A stretch of DNA of 64,000 nt from Rehmannia glutinosa (Eukaryota > Streptophyta > Magnoliopsida > Lamiales > Orobanchaceae), in NCBI GenBank assembly GCA_016081115.2, contig CM071930.1, positions 29,403,641 to 29,467,640 of the forward strand, given 5' to 3'. Positions 43,837 through 54,716 of this stretch are shown piece after piece. The position numbers and the translations under genes are program-made. Numbering within the stretch: the first letter of the stretch is position 1; the number at the start of each line of letters is the position of its first letter. Below the pieces are notes generated by a model that saw only the letters and a list, made by a program, of their open reading frames with translations, had not been told where the DNA came from and made no database searches.

Positions 43837-45221
43837 TGTTAGTCTAAATGACTACGATAATCTAGAGGGGGGTGAATAAATTATGCCAATTTTCCGCAAA
43901 TTCGCCCTCTTTTTCAAATATAATAATCCAAGACGAGAATGAAGGTGCGGGAAATAAACAACGCACATCGATCTATAGAGGTTCAACCCACCTAGGGCCT
44001 AATCCTCTACCACCCCAGTATCTCCGGGATGGATTTCAAAAAGAAAAAAGATTTTATTAATAATTACCAAAATTATTACAACATCACCTTTGAAGATTAC
44101 CACAATCTTCTAATACCACCTCTTTGGAGATTACCACAATCTTCCTTGAACGACACCTTGTGAAGATTACCACAATCTTCTAACTTGAAGAGCACCAAAC
44201 TCTCCAACACCTCGAAGAGCACCAAACTCTTCCACAAGAAGATTACCACAATCTTCTTACACCTAACACCTAAGATCACCCAAGTGTGCTCTTACCACAA
44301 GAACACTCACAAGGATATCTTGTGTTGAATGACGAACCCAATGAGTGCAAGTGTAATCAAGAATCAAACTTAAACCTCAAGATGTGAAAGTGAAATACTT
44401 AGGCTACTACAACAAGAATGTTGACAATAATGACTTAGACAAATTTGCAGATTTCTTGTTGTGTTTTGTTGTTTTCTCTCTTGTGGTGTTGCTTCAATTC
44501 TTCATCTATTTATAGGAGCTCTTCAAGATTTGATCACAAACATAGGCTCCTACTTCTTCACTTCTGTCTACAAAAAGAAGATCACAAGATGTAGAAATAT
44601 TGTACAAAAATGACAAAGTAAATCTTGCTGATATGGATGTCCAACGGTATTATTCTGCTGTCAAAAATAACATATAGCGACCGGTCGACCTTAAAAAATT
44701 CCGCACATTGAAAAGTAAATAAGAGATTCAGACACGATATGATATAGGGTTGGACCGGTCGAGCACTAATAGAGGAAATGAATATAATACAAAAAATAAC
44801 ACACTTGGACCGGTCCGGGGGGGTTGGACTGGTCGGCATAGGGTCCGACCGGTCGACCGCTCATTGGCCCGGTCCACCATGCACAATTTCAATACAGAAG
44901 TAAATTCTGTAATATTTCAAAGGCCAGGCACCGCTCGACCTCGACCACACCGGTAGACCTCCCCCTTTTTCCCTAGTTTTGTTTTCTGTTTCAAGTTTCA
45001 ACTTTCAGGTACGGGATGCCCTCTAGGGCGACCGGTTGACCAAAAAACAGAAGTGTTGTCCGATTTTTGATAAAAATAAACTTTAAGAAATACTCCAAAA
45101 AATTAGTAAAAATATTTTAAATCAATTGGGAGTATTTGAACAACATTTTGGGACATTGTTTTGGTGTAAAAACCCAGCTAAACAAAATCATCAAAATCAT
45201 GATTAAAACATTTATCTAACA
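43837..45221 (-). repeat. 5' LTR of non-autonomous Copia
   Basis: Partner of 38564-39945, about 1.385 kb, with the same TATA box (44507-44514), GAAGATTACCACAATCTTC array (44090-44265) and ACCGGTCGACC-type array (44675-45045). Local indels distinguish the two arrays, including a missing ~70-base block near 44335. Confidence 0.88.
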
Positions 45222-47013
45222 CCAGTGTCATCGCCAGTGCCCTTGGATCCGTCCTCCGATTGCACAGGGGACGTGGTTACAGCGACAGCTAAGGCAATAT
45301 GTTGTGCCACTCCCAGAGGATTGGTCTGCAGGAGAGATTGAGACGACTCTCCTGGTCCTTCAACCAATTGTTGCTCTTGCATTTGTCTGGATTCCCTTAG
45401 AGCCTGCTGCATGTCTGACTTCTCTGCTGCAGCAATGGGATCCATATCTTCATCACTGTCGGACAGCACATCAAGATGTGTATGAGTGTGATCGAGAGAA
45501 CCAGTAAACTCACACATCTTGGCTTACTCAAGAGTTTGTGCTTTCTCGGCTGCTTTTTCTTTTTCTTTCTCCCTGATGATGTGAAGAATATCCATTCAAT
45601 TTTCTTCATCAAGGGCCTGTAGCACAGTGTTAACTCCGAGAAATCGCAGCAATTCCTCTTCTTCTTCGATATACTCAGGGTGAGCGAACTGCACCCTTGA
45701 GTGATCAAGCTTCCTTGCTCTCCATTTTCTTAGACGGCGCTGAATATCTGGGTACAATGGAGAGTACATAATTATATCATCATCATCATCATCCTTTTTC
45801 TGGAATAGAAGGCAAGACATGTTGCTCTTCCTCGCCTTCAACAGAACATCAGTGGCAGGTGGAGAGACAACACTTTCAACTGGATGTCCAGTTGTCTTAG
45901 CTGCTTTACTTCCCTCAGCTGTCTGACGCCCAGCTGAGTCTTCATCGGGACTCTACTGATTGCCCTCAGCAGTCTTAGTGGATTCATCAATCACTTCAGG
46001 AGACTGCTCTTCCTGAGTGTCACCAGTCTCGAATGCTTTCTCCAGCTGAGTGGCAGATTCAACTGTCTTCTCCAATTCAGACTGCCTAACCAGTCATCTC
46101 CTTTTGGGTAGCAGAGGAACCTCTTCCTCAATGTTTTCTAGTTCCTGGAAGGAGAAAGCTTTCGCAGCTGCCTTCATTGTCTTGGTAGTGCACTTCTTCT
46201 TTTTTAATAGTAGGAGAATGAGTATGGTGTTTCTCCTCTCCCTCGGCTGCAGGGGCAGGTGATCTGGCTGCAGGGGCATGTGTCTCGGCTGCTCGGGCAG
46301 GGGACTCAGCTGCAGGGGTAGGTGCTTTCTTGGACTTTGCTGCGGGAGCCTTCTTTGACTTAGCTGCTGGGGTAGAATTCTTATTTGGGGAAGGGGTAGC
46401 AGTTGTGTCTTCGGGGTCAGCTGATTCCCCCTCACTAGTATCTGCCTTCTTTGCATGGGCTCTCTTCTGGGCACCAGAGAGGTTAGCCCGGAACATCCTT
46501 TTGTTGACATGGAATGGTGTGCCATGTCGAAGGGCAATACCCTTCACTTCCAGTAGGTGGCCAATCACAAGGCCATATCCAAGAGATCCTCCAAATGATC
46601 CATCTTCCTTAAACGTCTTATTCATCACATTCTGGCAGGGTCTGCTACACAAACTGAGCCTAGTTAACCTTTTTGCCCTGAATGGTCGCAACCATGACGA
46701 TTAGCTTAGTCTTTGACAGTTGGTTGAAGCTGCCAAACTTCATATCTACACACTTGGAGACGACATCCATCAACTTATGATAGTCGTCGTTTAGCAGTTT
46801 CTTGTCAGCTGTGTAGACTACCTTAGCAGCACACTCCGGTTTGGCTACTTCTTTCCATGCAGCAGCCAAGTCTACATCAGCTTCATGAATCTTCTTTATG
46901 CATTCTGATGGCAACAAACAGTGCTTCGCAAGGCCCTTAGCACATATTATGATGTCCTTGCGGTGGACAGAAGACTTGATTCCTTTGTCCTGCACTTCAG
47001 CGTTAACATAAAA
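45222..47013 (-). pseudogene. Post-pol region of minus-strand Copia, N-proximal and middle parts
   Basis: Minus frames, right to left. 46995-46660: DKGIKSSVHRKDIIICAKGL, AAAWKEVAKPECAAKVVY, KFGSFNQLSKTKLIVMVATI. 46691-46128: FKEDGSFGGSLGYGLVIGHL, HGTPFHVNKRMFRANLSGAQ, then a Pro/Ala/Lys-rich repeat (PAAKSKKAPAAKSKKAP, PAAESPARAAETHAPAA). 45841-45596: SPLYPDIQRRLRKWRARKLD and YIEEEEELLRFLG. 45517-45222: Gln/Glu/Ser-rich, ending DDTG in phase with 38563. The plus copy encodes matching text at 55300-56150 (FGGSLGYGLVIGRLLEVKG, PPYPDIQNRLREWRKWKL). The first block is globular-looking, the rest disordered or helical. Unassigned. Confidence 0.65.
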
Positions 47014-48561
47014 TGTTAGGAATTTTATTGTTTAGATTTTGATGAATGCCATGTAAAACTTAGAATAGAAAGTTGGCACCCCAATTCTTGTTGTAAAATG
47101 CATTGTAACAATTAGAGCAGACCAAGCTGAGTTAAGTCAGCTACGTCCTAACATGCAAGAAGACAATCAAGATCGGAAGGAAGACTCTCTGTGGGGACAA
47201 ATTGAGTATGGAAAAAGAAGAGTAGACATGAACTCTATCTTGAGAAGCGGTGAGATGCGGTGAGTGGAGCATTAGTCAAGTCAACTCAAGAAAAGCCAAG
47301 TCTCAAGTTGAAGTGACAAAGAGTCGTCCAATGATTGAAAGTCGACTCTAAGTCACCTGGGAAAAACAAGGAAATGCGATCAAGTCGAGATAATCGTAAA
47401 AGAACCGTTGCCACGTAAATCAAGAGATTTACTTAAACAAGTAATATCTCCATACCACCTTTCTCGGAGTGCTCGGTCCCGTGCGTGCAAAAGGAATGAA
47501 CCAATGGGAAGCACTACACGTGTCGAACTCAAAAGGTGAAAGAACAATTCATACGAGAAAATGGCAATTCCAAGAACGCAACTAGACAAGCCAACGACGC
47601 AAAGTGACTTTCAAAAACAAGCCTATCTCTTCAACGGGCAAATTTTTGAAAGTTCACTATAAAAGGCCGAGGAGTTTGTTTGAGAAGAAGGATGACACAC
47701 ATGTGAGATATACAAGCATATTAGAAAAACTGAAATATTCTCAATCCTCAAGCCTACATTACGAAGAACATCAATCCAACACTCACCGTGAAGGAAAGAT
47801 AACTTCAACCGGTTGAAGAGGAAAATACGAAAACAAGGGGTCTACATTCCGGGAAGGATTGTAGGAAGGTTCAAGGTTGAACCAAGTCTTAAGCTTTTGG
47901 AGGGCTTCGTGATCAAATCCAAAGAGTTTGAGCAAGTGAGTCAGTAGTAGCAAAGCAAATGCCTGTGAAGAAGGCGAGTCGTCGAGAAGCCACCGAGTGA
48001 TCAAGGCGTCTCCGGTGACCGAGTCCCAAAGGATCAAGTCACTGTGTGATCAAGACTTGTATCCGGACTGCTACCACTTTGTAAACCGATCATTACTTAG
48101 TGGATTCCTCCGGGAGTTGGAGAAGAGAGGAGTAGAAGAATTACCCCATCTTCGAACCTCTATAAAAATTTCATTGTGTCATTTACATTTCAAAGACTTA
48201 AATTCTGCATTTTTAATCGCTTATATCTCGGCGATAAATTTGCTATCCACTTGATAATTTATAAGTACTAAATCAAGCTCTAAAATCTTGCTTAATCAAA
48301 CTCAAGGGTGTTAAGTCTTCCAAAAAAAAAACAAAACCACAAAAGTCAAATTATAGCCAACAAAAATGAGTTACTCCATCAACAAAATCACCAAATTGAG
48401 TCTGTTGAGAGATTAACTCTCTTGAGTGACTAATTCGATTCCCATCAAGGACAAAAATGTAGAATCAACTCTGAAATTTAAAAGTACTAAATCGAAAATT
48501 TGGTAAGGTTTATTCAACCCCCCCCTTCTAAACCTTACACTTACACCCCTTGGGACCTACA
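47014..48561 (+). repeat. 5' LTR of plus-strand Copia (47014 copy)
   Basis: TGTTAGGAATTTTATTG ... GGGACCTACA. TATA box CACTATAAAAGG at 47658-47664. Confidence 0.92.
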
Positions 48562-48563
48562 AG

Positions 48564-48575
48564 TGGTATCGGAGC
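48564..48575 (+). promoter_or_regulatory. Primer-binding site (47014 copy)
   Basis: TGGTATCGGAGC, two bases after the LTR, one base off the usual initiator-Met primer complement. Confidence 0.82.
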
Positions 48576-48690
48576 GGTTGGTTCATTTAACCCTCCGCAT
48601 TGGTTCTTGAACTAGATCTCCAAACTTTTCAAAGTCTCCGCTTTAGTACTTAAATTTTCAAAACTCTTTTTATCATTAAAAGTTATTATC

Positions 48691-49740
48691 ATGGAAGCAA
48701 ATTTGACACGCATCCCTATGTTCACTATTGAAGAATTTGATGATTGGAAAATTCGTATGCGAGGCTCATCTATCAAAGATTACATGATGAGATGTGGATA
48801 GTGATAGAAGATGGGCCTCTGCAAATATTAAAGGTGAACACAAACTGTCATTTAAGAGTTGCAAAAGAAGGAGAAGAAGATCTTTGCTCCCGGACGGTCA
48901 TGGTTGAAAAACCAAGAACGAGTGGACAAATGATGACAGAAAAAGGTACAACCTGGACAATGTAGCCAAGGACATCCTTTACAAAACCTTAGACAAAGCC
49001 ATGTTCAATAAAGTCAAATCATGCAAAACGGCTAAGGAAATCTAGGACAAGTGACATTGATTTGTGAAGGCTCGAGCAAATCAAAGAAAACAAATTGTCA
49101 AAATGGCTCGTCTGAAATTTGAGAACTTCAAAATGATCTCGGAGAAAACCTGGATCAACTGGATGCTCGGTTCACGTAAATCACAAATGAGCTATCGCAC
49201 TTGGAAAGGAATATACACGAGAAGGAAATGTGTATGAAGATCCTAAAAAGTCTTCCAAATGAATGGGAAATGAAGGTCATGGCACCGAGACATTCCATGG
49301 ACCTATCAAAGACATCCAACCATGAACTATTCTCGGACCTCAAAGCCTATGAGTTTGAGCCGAGAAGAAAAAGACCAGGAAGAGACAATTTGTACCCAAA
49401 ACAATTTGCTCTAATTGTTAAAGATGGGAAGAGAGCCGAGGTCAAAGAAGTCATTGACCCGGAAAAAATAGCCCTGATGGTTAAAAGGTTCAACAAGTTC
49501 TTCAATAAGAACTACAAGAGAGGAAAGGGTGAATCTTCCGAAGACACTCGGCTCCTCCAAATCAAGGGAAGACAGACCAACTAAGAGAACATATCATCAA
49601 AAAGTTGAGTATCAAAGGGTGACAACTCAAGAATGGAAAGAGTCGATCAAAAAGTCAATATCTATGTTGGAACTCAGACAACCAAGTCACTATGCCATTG
49701 ATGCTCATATCCTGTAGTCAACAAGTACGAGGATGAAGAA
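48691..49740 (+). pseudogene. gag: Copia gag (47014 copy), frame-broken
   Basis: ATG at 48691 opens MEANLTRIPMFTIEEFDDWK, matching the gag at 12104. Later open pieces (49201-49584) give MCMKILKSLPNEWEMKVMAP, HELFSDLKAYEFEPRRKR and MVKRFNKFFNKNYKRGKG. The zinc-knuckle DNA near 49665 (C-W-N) has lost bases after the first Cys codons relative to the 13087 copy. Several one- and two-base differences from the 12104 gag lie at CTGAG or CAG sites. Confidence 0.8.
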
Positions 49741-49980
49741 GAAAAAAAAGGTCTTGAGAGAAAGAAGACAAGAAAAGAAAAAAAAAGGCAATGATGGGCT
49801 GCAGAGATCTTTGAGACAACCAAGTCAAGAGAGACAATGATTCGAGAGCAAATGAAGCCGACTACTCAAGTGACTCAAGAAGAAGCCCGATCCGCTTGAT
49901 GGCCAAGGAACAAGATCAACCTGACCAAGAAGATGAGGTACAATCTAACTCATCAAACTCGGATACGATGATAGTGACTC

Positions 49981-50568
49981 GTGACACACACACTTCATCA
50001 CCCACTCGATCTTTATGATTCATTAGACAAAATGATGAAAGATTTTGAACACATTAAATCCTCACACACACTATTGAATGAGGAAAACAACCTACTCAAA
50101 AGTCAAAACTCAAAGTCGACGAAGGAGCCGAGTACTCTAAGTCAAATAGCTGATGAGAATGAAAGTTTAAAGGCTGAAAATGACAAATTAGTAGCAGAAA
50201 TTGCTGCTATAGAAAAGAGGGAGAATGACCTCAAGAATGTTATTGCCTCATTCACTAAGGCATCTAAATCATTGGATGATCTTATTATGAGTCAAAGAGA
50301 ATGTGGAGACAAGACAGGCTTAGGATTTAATTCCTCTGCGCTATGTCAAACCTCAAAAGTAATTTTGGAAAAAGGATCTTCAAGCCATGAAGAGTCTGAA
50401 AAATCCAAAACTCTAAATGTTGCACACACATTCACTCCAAAGCACAATAACAAGCAAACTGCCTTGGTTATAAAGGAAAAGGAAAACAACCGATTGAGTG
50501 TCTTTGAAAGGACAACCGAGAAGAGATTCACCAGTCCTCAAAGAAACTCCAAACAGAAAATACTGTAA
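49981..50568 (+). pseudogene. Coiled-coil linker between gag and protease (47014 copy)
   Basis: A 195-residue open frame: LYDSLDKMMKDFEHIKSSHT, LLNEENNLLKSQNSK, ENESLKAENDKLVAEIAAIE, then ASFTKASKSLDDLIMSQREC and GDKTGLGF. The DLIMSQR..GDKTGLG phrase is characteristic of Sirevirus gag-pol just upstream of protease (from memory). Comparatively undamaged. Confidence 0.75.
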
Positions 50569-50899
50569 AGAAGAAGCGAGCTACCAAAAACCCCGGAAAA
50601 TCCATAAAAGAAATACATATGATGGGAATGGTAGAAAATATCCAAGCCAAGTGATTGGAATAATGTGAACCATCAAAGATGACTTATGGAATATAAGCCC
50701 AAAATGGCAAAGGCCTAACTCAAAGAAAGGCCATTCCAAAAGTATAAGAGCTTTCATCAAAGACACATATGCACCTAGGCACTACACTCAAAAACACCAC
50801 AATTACCCAAGAAAGGCGATTGCTAAAACACGTATGCAGATACATACTGACAAAAGAGACAGCTTGTATGAACCTAAAATCCCCAAGCAATTTGCCAGG

Positions 50900-52190
50900 A
50901 TTAATTATGATTATGGCATCGATAGATGGCAACCCCTTAGAGTCAAATCATTTGGCTATAGGTTGGTTGGATCATCTTACAATTCTAACCCCTTAGGACC
51001 CGGACAAGTATGGGTACCTAAAACTTAATTTCCTTGATTGCGGGTTCAAGGAAGTGAGTGCCAAGGAACCTGGTACATGGATAGTGGTCGTTTCGGACAT
51101 ATGACAGAAATAAGAAAAATCAAAAATTCAAGGAAGTTAAAGGAGCAAAAGTCATATTTGGAGGAAATGAAGCTCTGGTGAAATAAGAGGCATTGGATCC
51201 ATCAAGAGGAATGGATTAGAGATCACGATGATGTTGCATATGTTGAAGGACTCAACTTCAACTTATCGAGCATCGATCAACTCGTGACAAGGGCTACAAT
51301 GTTGGATTCAACATGGGTATATGCCAAATCAAAGATATTGAATCAAATGAAGTTGTCTTTGCAAGGATGTAGACGAGAAGAATATGTATGTCGTGGATTG
51401 GTCAACGCAACACCCAATGACTGTCTACTAGCAAAGAGTACAAATTTGAATCAAGTTGGCTTGTGGCACAAAAAGATGAGTCACCTGAATTTCAAAACGA
51501 TTAACAAGTTTGTGATAAGTCATCTTGTGGAAGGACTTCCGGACTCGATATACAAGAAGGAGAATATATGTGACGATGTCGAAGGGAAAACAAATCAAGT
51601 CGTCATTCAAAGAAAAGACATGCCCATCCTCAACAAGAATATTGCATCGCTTCATATGGATTTATTTGGCCCATGGAACTGCCAAAGATAAGTGGAAAGA
51701 AATACACCTTGGTGGTAGTAGATGACTACTCAAGATATACATGGACAATATTCATGTGTAAGAAGAAAGAAACTCTACAAAAACTACCACACGGTGATGA
51801 AGAGGATTCAAAACGAGAAGAGTCAAACCATTATCAAAATAAGATCGACAGAGGAACCGAGTTTGTCAATGGAATAATAACTCGATATTGTATTGAGAAT
51901 GGTATTGGTCATGAACTATCAGACAAAGGACTCCACAATGAGAATGGAGTTGCGAAAAGAAGAAATAGAACCCTCAAAGAAGCGGAAGGACCATGTTAGT
52001 CAAGCGAGAGTTACCAAAAAGATTTTGGGTCAAGCAATCAACACACGACTTGCTACACTCAAAACAGATGTATGATAAATAGACAAATGACAAAGACTCC
52101 CTATGAGATCTGGATCGGAAGAAAACCAAATGTTGCATATTTGAAATATTCGGATGCAAGTGCTTCATCCACAACAATGGTAAAGACAAT
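50900..52190 (+). pseudogene. pol: Copia protease and integrase (47014 copy)
   Basis: Protease motif W-Y-M-D-S-G at about 51071-51088 (catalytic Asp codon 51080-51082). Integrase zinc module: LWHKKMSHLNFKTINKFV ... KKENICDD (51450-51590). Core: HMDLFGP, YTLVVVDDYSRYTWTIFM (51690-51755), DRGTEFVNGIITRYC (51848-51892), then NENGVAKRRNRTLKEA (51938-51985). In active Copia integrases the last motif reads GVAER; here Glu is Lys (AAA), removing the third catalytic residue. Frames change repeatedly. Confidence 0.8.
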
Positions 52191-52599
52191 CTAAAGGCCT
52201 TTGATGCTAAAGTGATGAAGGTATCTTCTTAGGATACTCGATTGAAAGCAAAGCCTACAGAATACTCAACAAAAGGACTATGGTTGCGAAGAATCCATTC
52301 ATGTGGTATTTGATGAGCCAAATATAAATGGAGAAGACATTGAAGAGTCACCGATAAGTCAATCATCCAACCATACTGAAAGAGTCCCTCTTTCAAGTCA
52401 AGCCGAATTATCAATTCGAATGATGATGAGATAGTCAATCTCAAAAACAATTTGGAAAATTTGCGGCTAAGTGATTACGAGAGAGTCGATCACAAAGAAC
52501 ACAAACAGTAAGTCGATTGAATCCAGCTAACTTACTCCAACTTTGATGTAAGATGGTGAGAGACCATCCACCGAACTTGTCATTGGAGATATAAGAGAA

Positions 52600-53340
52600 G
52601 GTGTCAAAACAAGATCGAACTCAACAAGAAGCCATGTTCACATGCTTCATCTCGCAAATAGAGCCCAAAGATGTGTCACAAGCATTGGACGACACACATT
52701 GGATTCAAGCTATGCAAGAAGAGTTGAATCGGTTTGAGAGAAATAAAGTATGGGAATTAGTGCAAAGACCCATACATCAAAATGTTATTGGAACCAAATG
52801 GGTATTCGAAATAAGATGAACGAGGAAGGTTCTGTGGTAAGAAACAAAGCAAGACTAGTAGCCAAAGGATATTGCCAAGAAGAAGGGATAGATTTTGATG
52901 AAACATTTGCCCTCGTAGCAAGATTGGAAGCTATAAGGATGTTTCTTGCCTATGCGACTCACAAGAATTTCATTGTATATCGATGGATGTAAAAAGTGCA
53001 TTCCTAAATGGTTTATTGGAAGAAGAAGTGTATGTTGAACAACCTCCAGGATTTGAGCGAAGACTCTTGGAAATAAGGTATACAAACTCAAGAAAGCCTT
53101 GTATGGATTGAAGCAGGCACCGGAGCATGGTATGACACCTGTCACAATTCCTAATCGAAAATGGATTCACAAAAGGAAAAGTAGATAGAACACTTTTCGA
53201 AATTCAAGACAAGAAGAGTATTCTACTTGTTCAAATATATGTTGATGACATCATCTTTGGATCCACAAACAAAGAGTCAGTGTGAAAAGTTTTCAAACCT
53301 CATGCAAAGTAAATTTGAAATGAGCATGATGGGAGAGTGA
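52600..53340 (+). pseudogene. pol: Copia reverse transcriptase (47014 copy)
   Basis: DTHWIQAMQEELNRFERNKV, MNEEGSVVRNKARLVAKGYC, EGIDFDETFALVARLEAIRM, then across shifts FLNGLLEEEVYVEQPPGF, LYGLKQAP and the catalytic YVDDIIFGSTN (YVDD codons 53238-53249, intact). Breaks are one-base losses, for example after GIRNK near 52810 and near 53060. Confidence 0.85.
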
Positions 53341-53344
53341 CATT

Positions 53345-54161
53345 CTTCCTTGGACTCCAAGTGAAACAAGCAAGGATGGAACCTTCATAAGTCAAACAAA
53401 ATACACCAGAGATTTAATGAAGAAGTTTGGTATGGAGGAGAAGTCTTCGTAAAAAATACCAATGAACACATCCGTCAAAATGGACATGGATGCGGATGGT
53501 AAGCCAGAGATCAAACAAGATCTGAGCACTTATTGGATCATTGCTCTATCTCACAAAGAAGCGGCCGGACATCACCTTTCTTTGTAGGTGTATGTGCAAG
53601 ATTTCAATCGCTCCAAAAGATAGCCATATGACAAAGAAGCTAAGAGGATATTGAGATACTTGAAAGGAAGCCAAGAAGTAGGCCTATGGTATCCAAAGGA
53701 AGGTGGATTCAAGCTAATTGGCTATTGATTCTCTATCTATGCCGATGCGAGTGGACAGAAGAGCACTTCAGCACATGTCAAATGCTAGGAAACAGGATGA
53801 TTTCTGGTTTAGCAAGAAGCAAAACTCAATAGCCACCTCTACAAATGAGGCGAAATACATAGGCTGCGGCAAATGTTGTGCCCAAGTCCTATGGATGAGA
53901 CAAAGAAATTGAGAGACTATGAAGTTGAGGAAAAAGAAATTCCAATCATGTGTAATTGCAATCACTCAAAATCTGTGTTGCACTCAAGAACAAAACATAT
54001 TGATGTCGATATCACTTCATAAGAGATCATGTTGAAAAGAAGGACATCATCCTGGAATATATCTCAATTGATAAACAACTAGTGACATCTTCACAAAACC
54101 ATTATGTGAGTCAAGATTTGAAGAACTCAAACATGAGTTGGGATTAATTGAACTAAGCCGA
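53345..54161 (+). pseudogene. pol: Copia RNase H (47014 copy)
   Basis: FFLGLQVK-type text near 53343, KKFGMEEKS (53419-53446), RYLKGSQEVGLWYPKEGGFK (53655-53713), WFSKKQNSIATSTNEAKYIG (53805-53865), ending FEELKHELGLIELS at 54118-54159. Multiple frame changes. The ending matches the minus copy (61792-62343). Confidence 0.82.
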
Positions 54162-54716
54162 GACACGAAGAATCAAAGAAAATAAATGGAACAGAAAAGG
54201 AGGTGAAAAAGAGCCAAAAATGTAAATCACCGAAAATCACCAGATCGGAAAGACAACTTTACACCGAGTCACCATAATGAGTCACTAAGAGAATCGTGAG
54301 AAGTAGAGTTAAATCGGCTAAGGAATAAGCTGAATAACTTATGAGCAAAGTGACAAAAACGCATCGTTTTGACTAAGCGGGAATGTTTTAAGGAATACGT
54401 CAAAGATAATGATGATGTTTACGAGACATAAAAGCCGCACACACAAGCTTATGATTGGATATAAATGCCGCCGCATTAAATACGAGACATGAAATGCTCA
54501 ATAGGCGTCGAAAATCCAAGCCGTTGATTTCGATCACATTTCAAAACCACCCGCACGTCCTTTCATAAACCATATTTAAACCATTTTCGTCCGTTTCTCT
54601 CTCACACTTCTAAAACCTGTTCATCTCTTTCTCTCAAAAGCAAAGGCAAAATACTCTCGAAACCCTATCTATCTTCAAGTCAATCTCGAGTTTTTCCTTG
54701 ATATAATCCCTGAGAA
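54162..54716 (+). other. Pol to post-pol spacer (47014 copy)
   Basis: No gene. It corresponds to 61221-61791 of the minus copy. It probably holds the splice acceptor or promoter needed to express the post-pol region; none identified with confidence. Confidence 0.6.

Larger units (their letters stand above)
38564..45221 (-). mobile_element. Non-autonomous Copia with gag but almost no pol
   Basis: LTRs 38564-39945 and 43837-45221 start TGTTAGT and end CTAACA; CCAGT flanks both sides exactly (38559-38563, 45222-45226). PBS, gag with coiled coil and two zinc knuckles, a small RNase H-proximal pol remnant and a PPT are present. Protease, integrase and most of RT are missing, so movement would need proteins from another copy. 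It is a different family from the host Copia. Confidence 0.9.
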
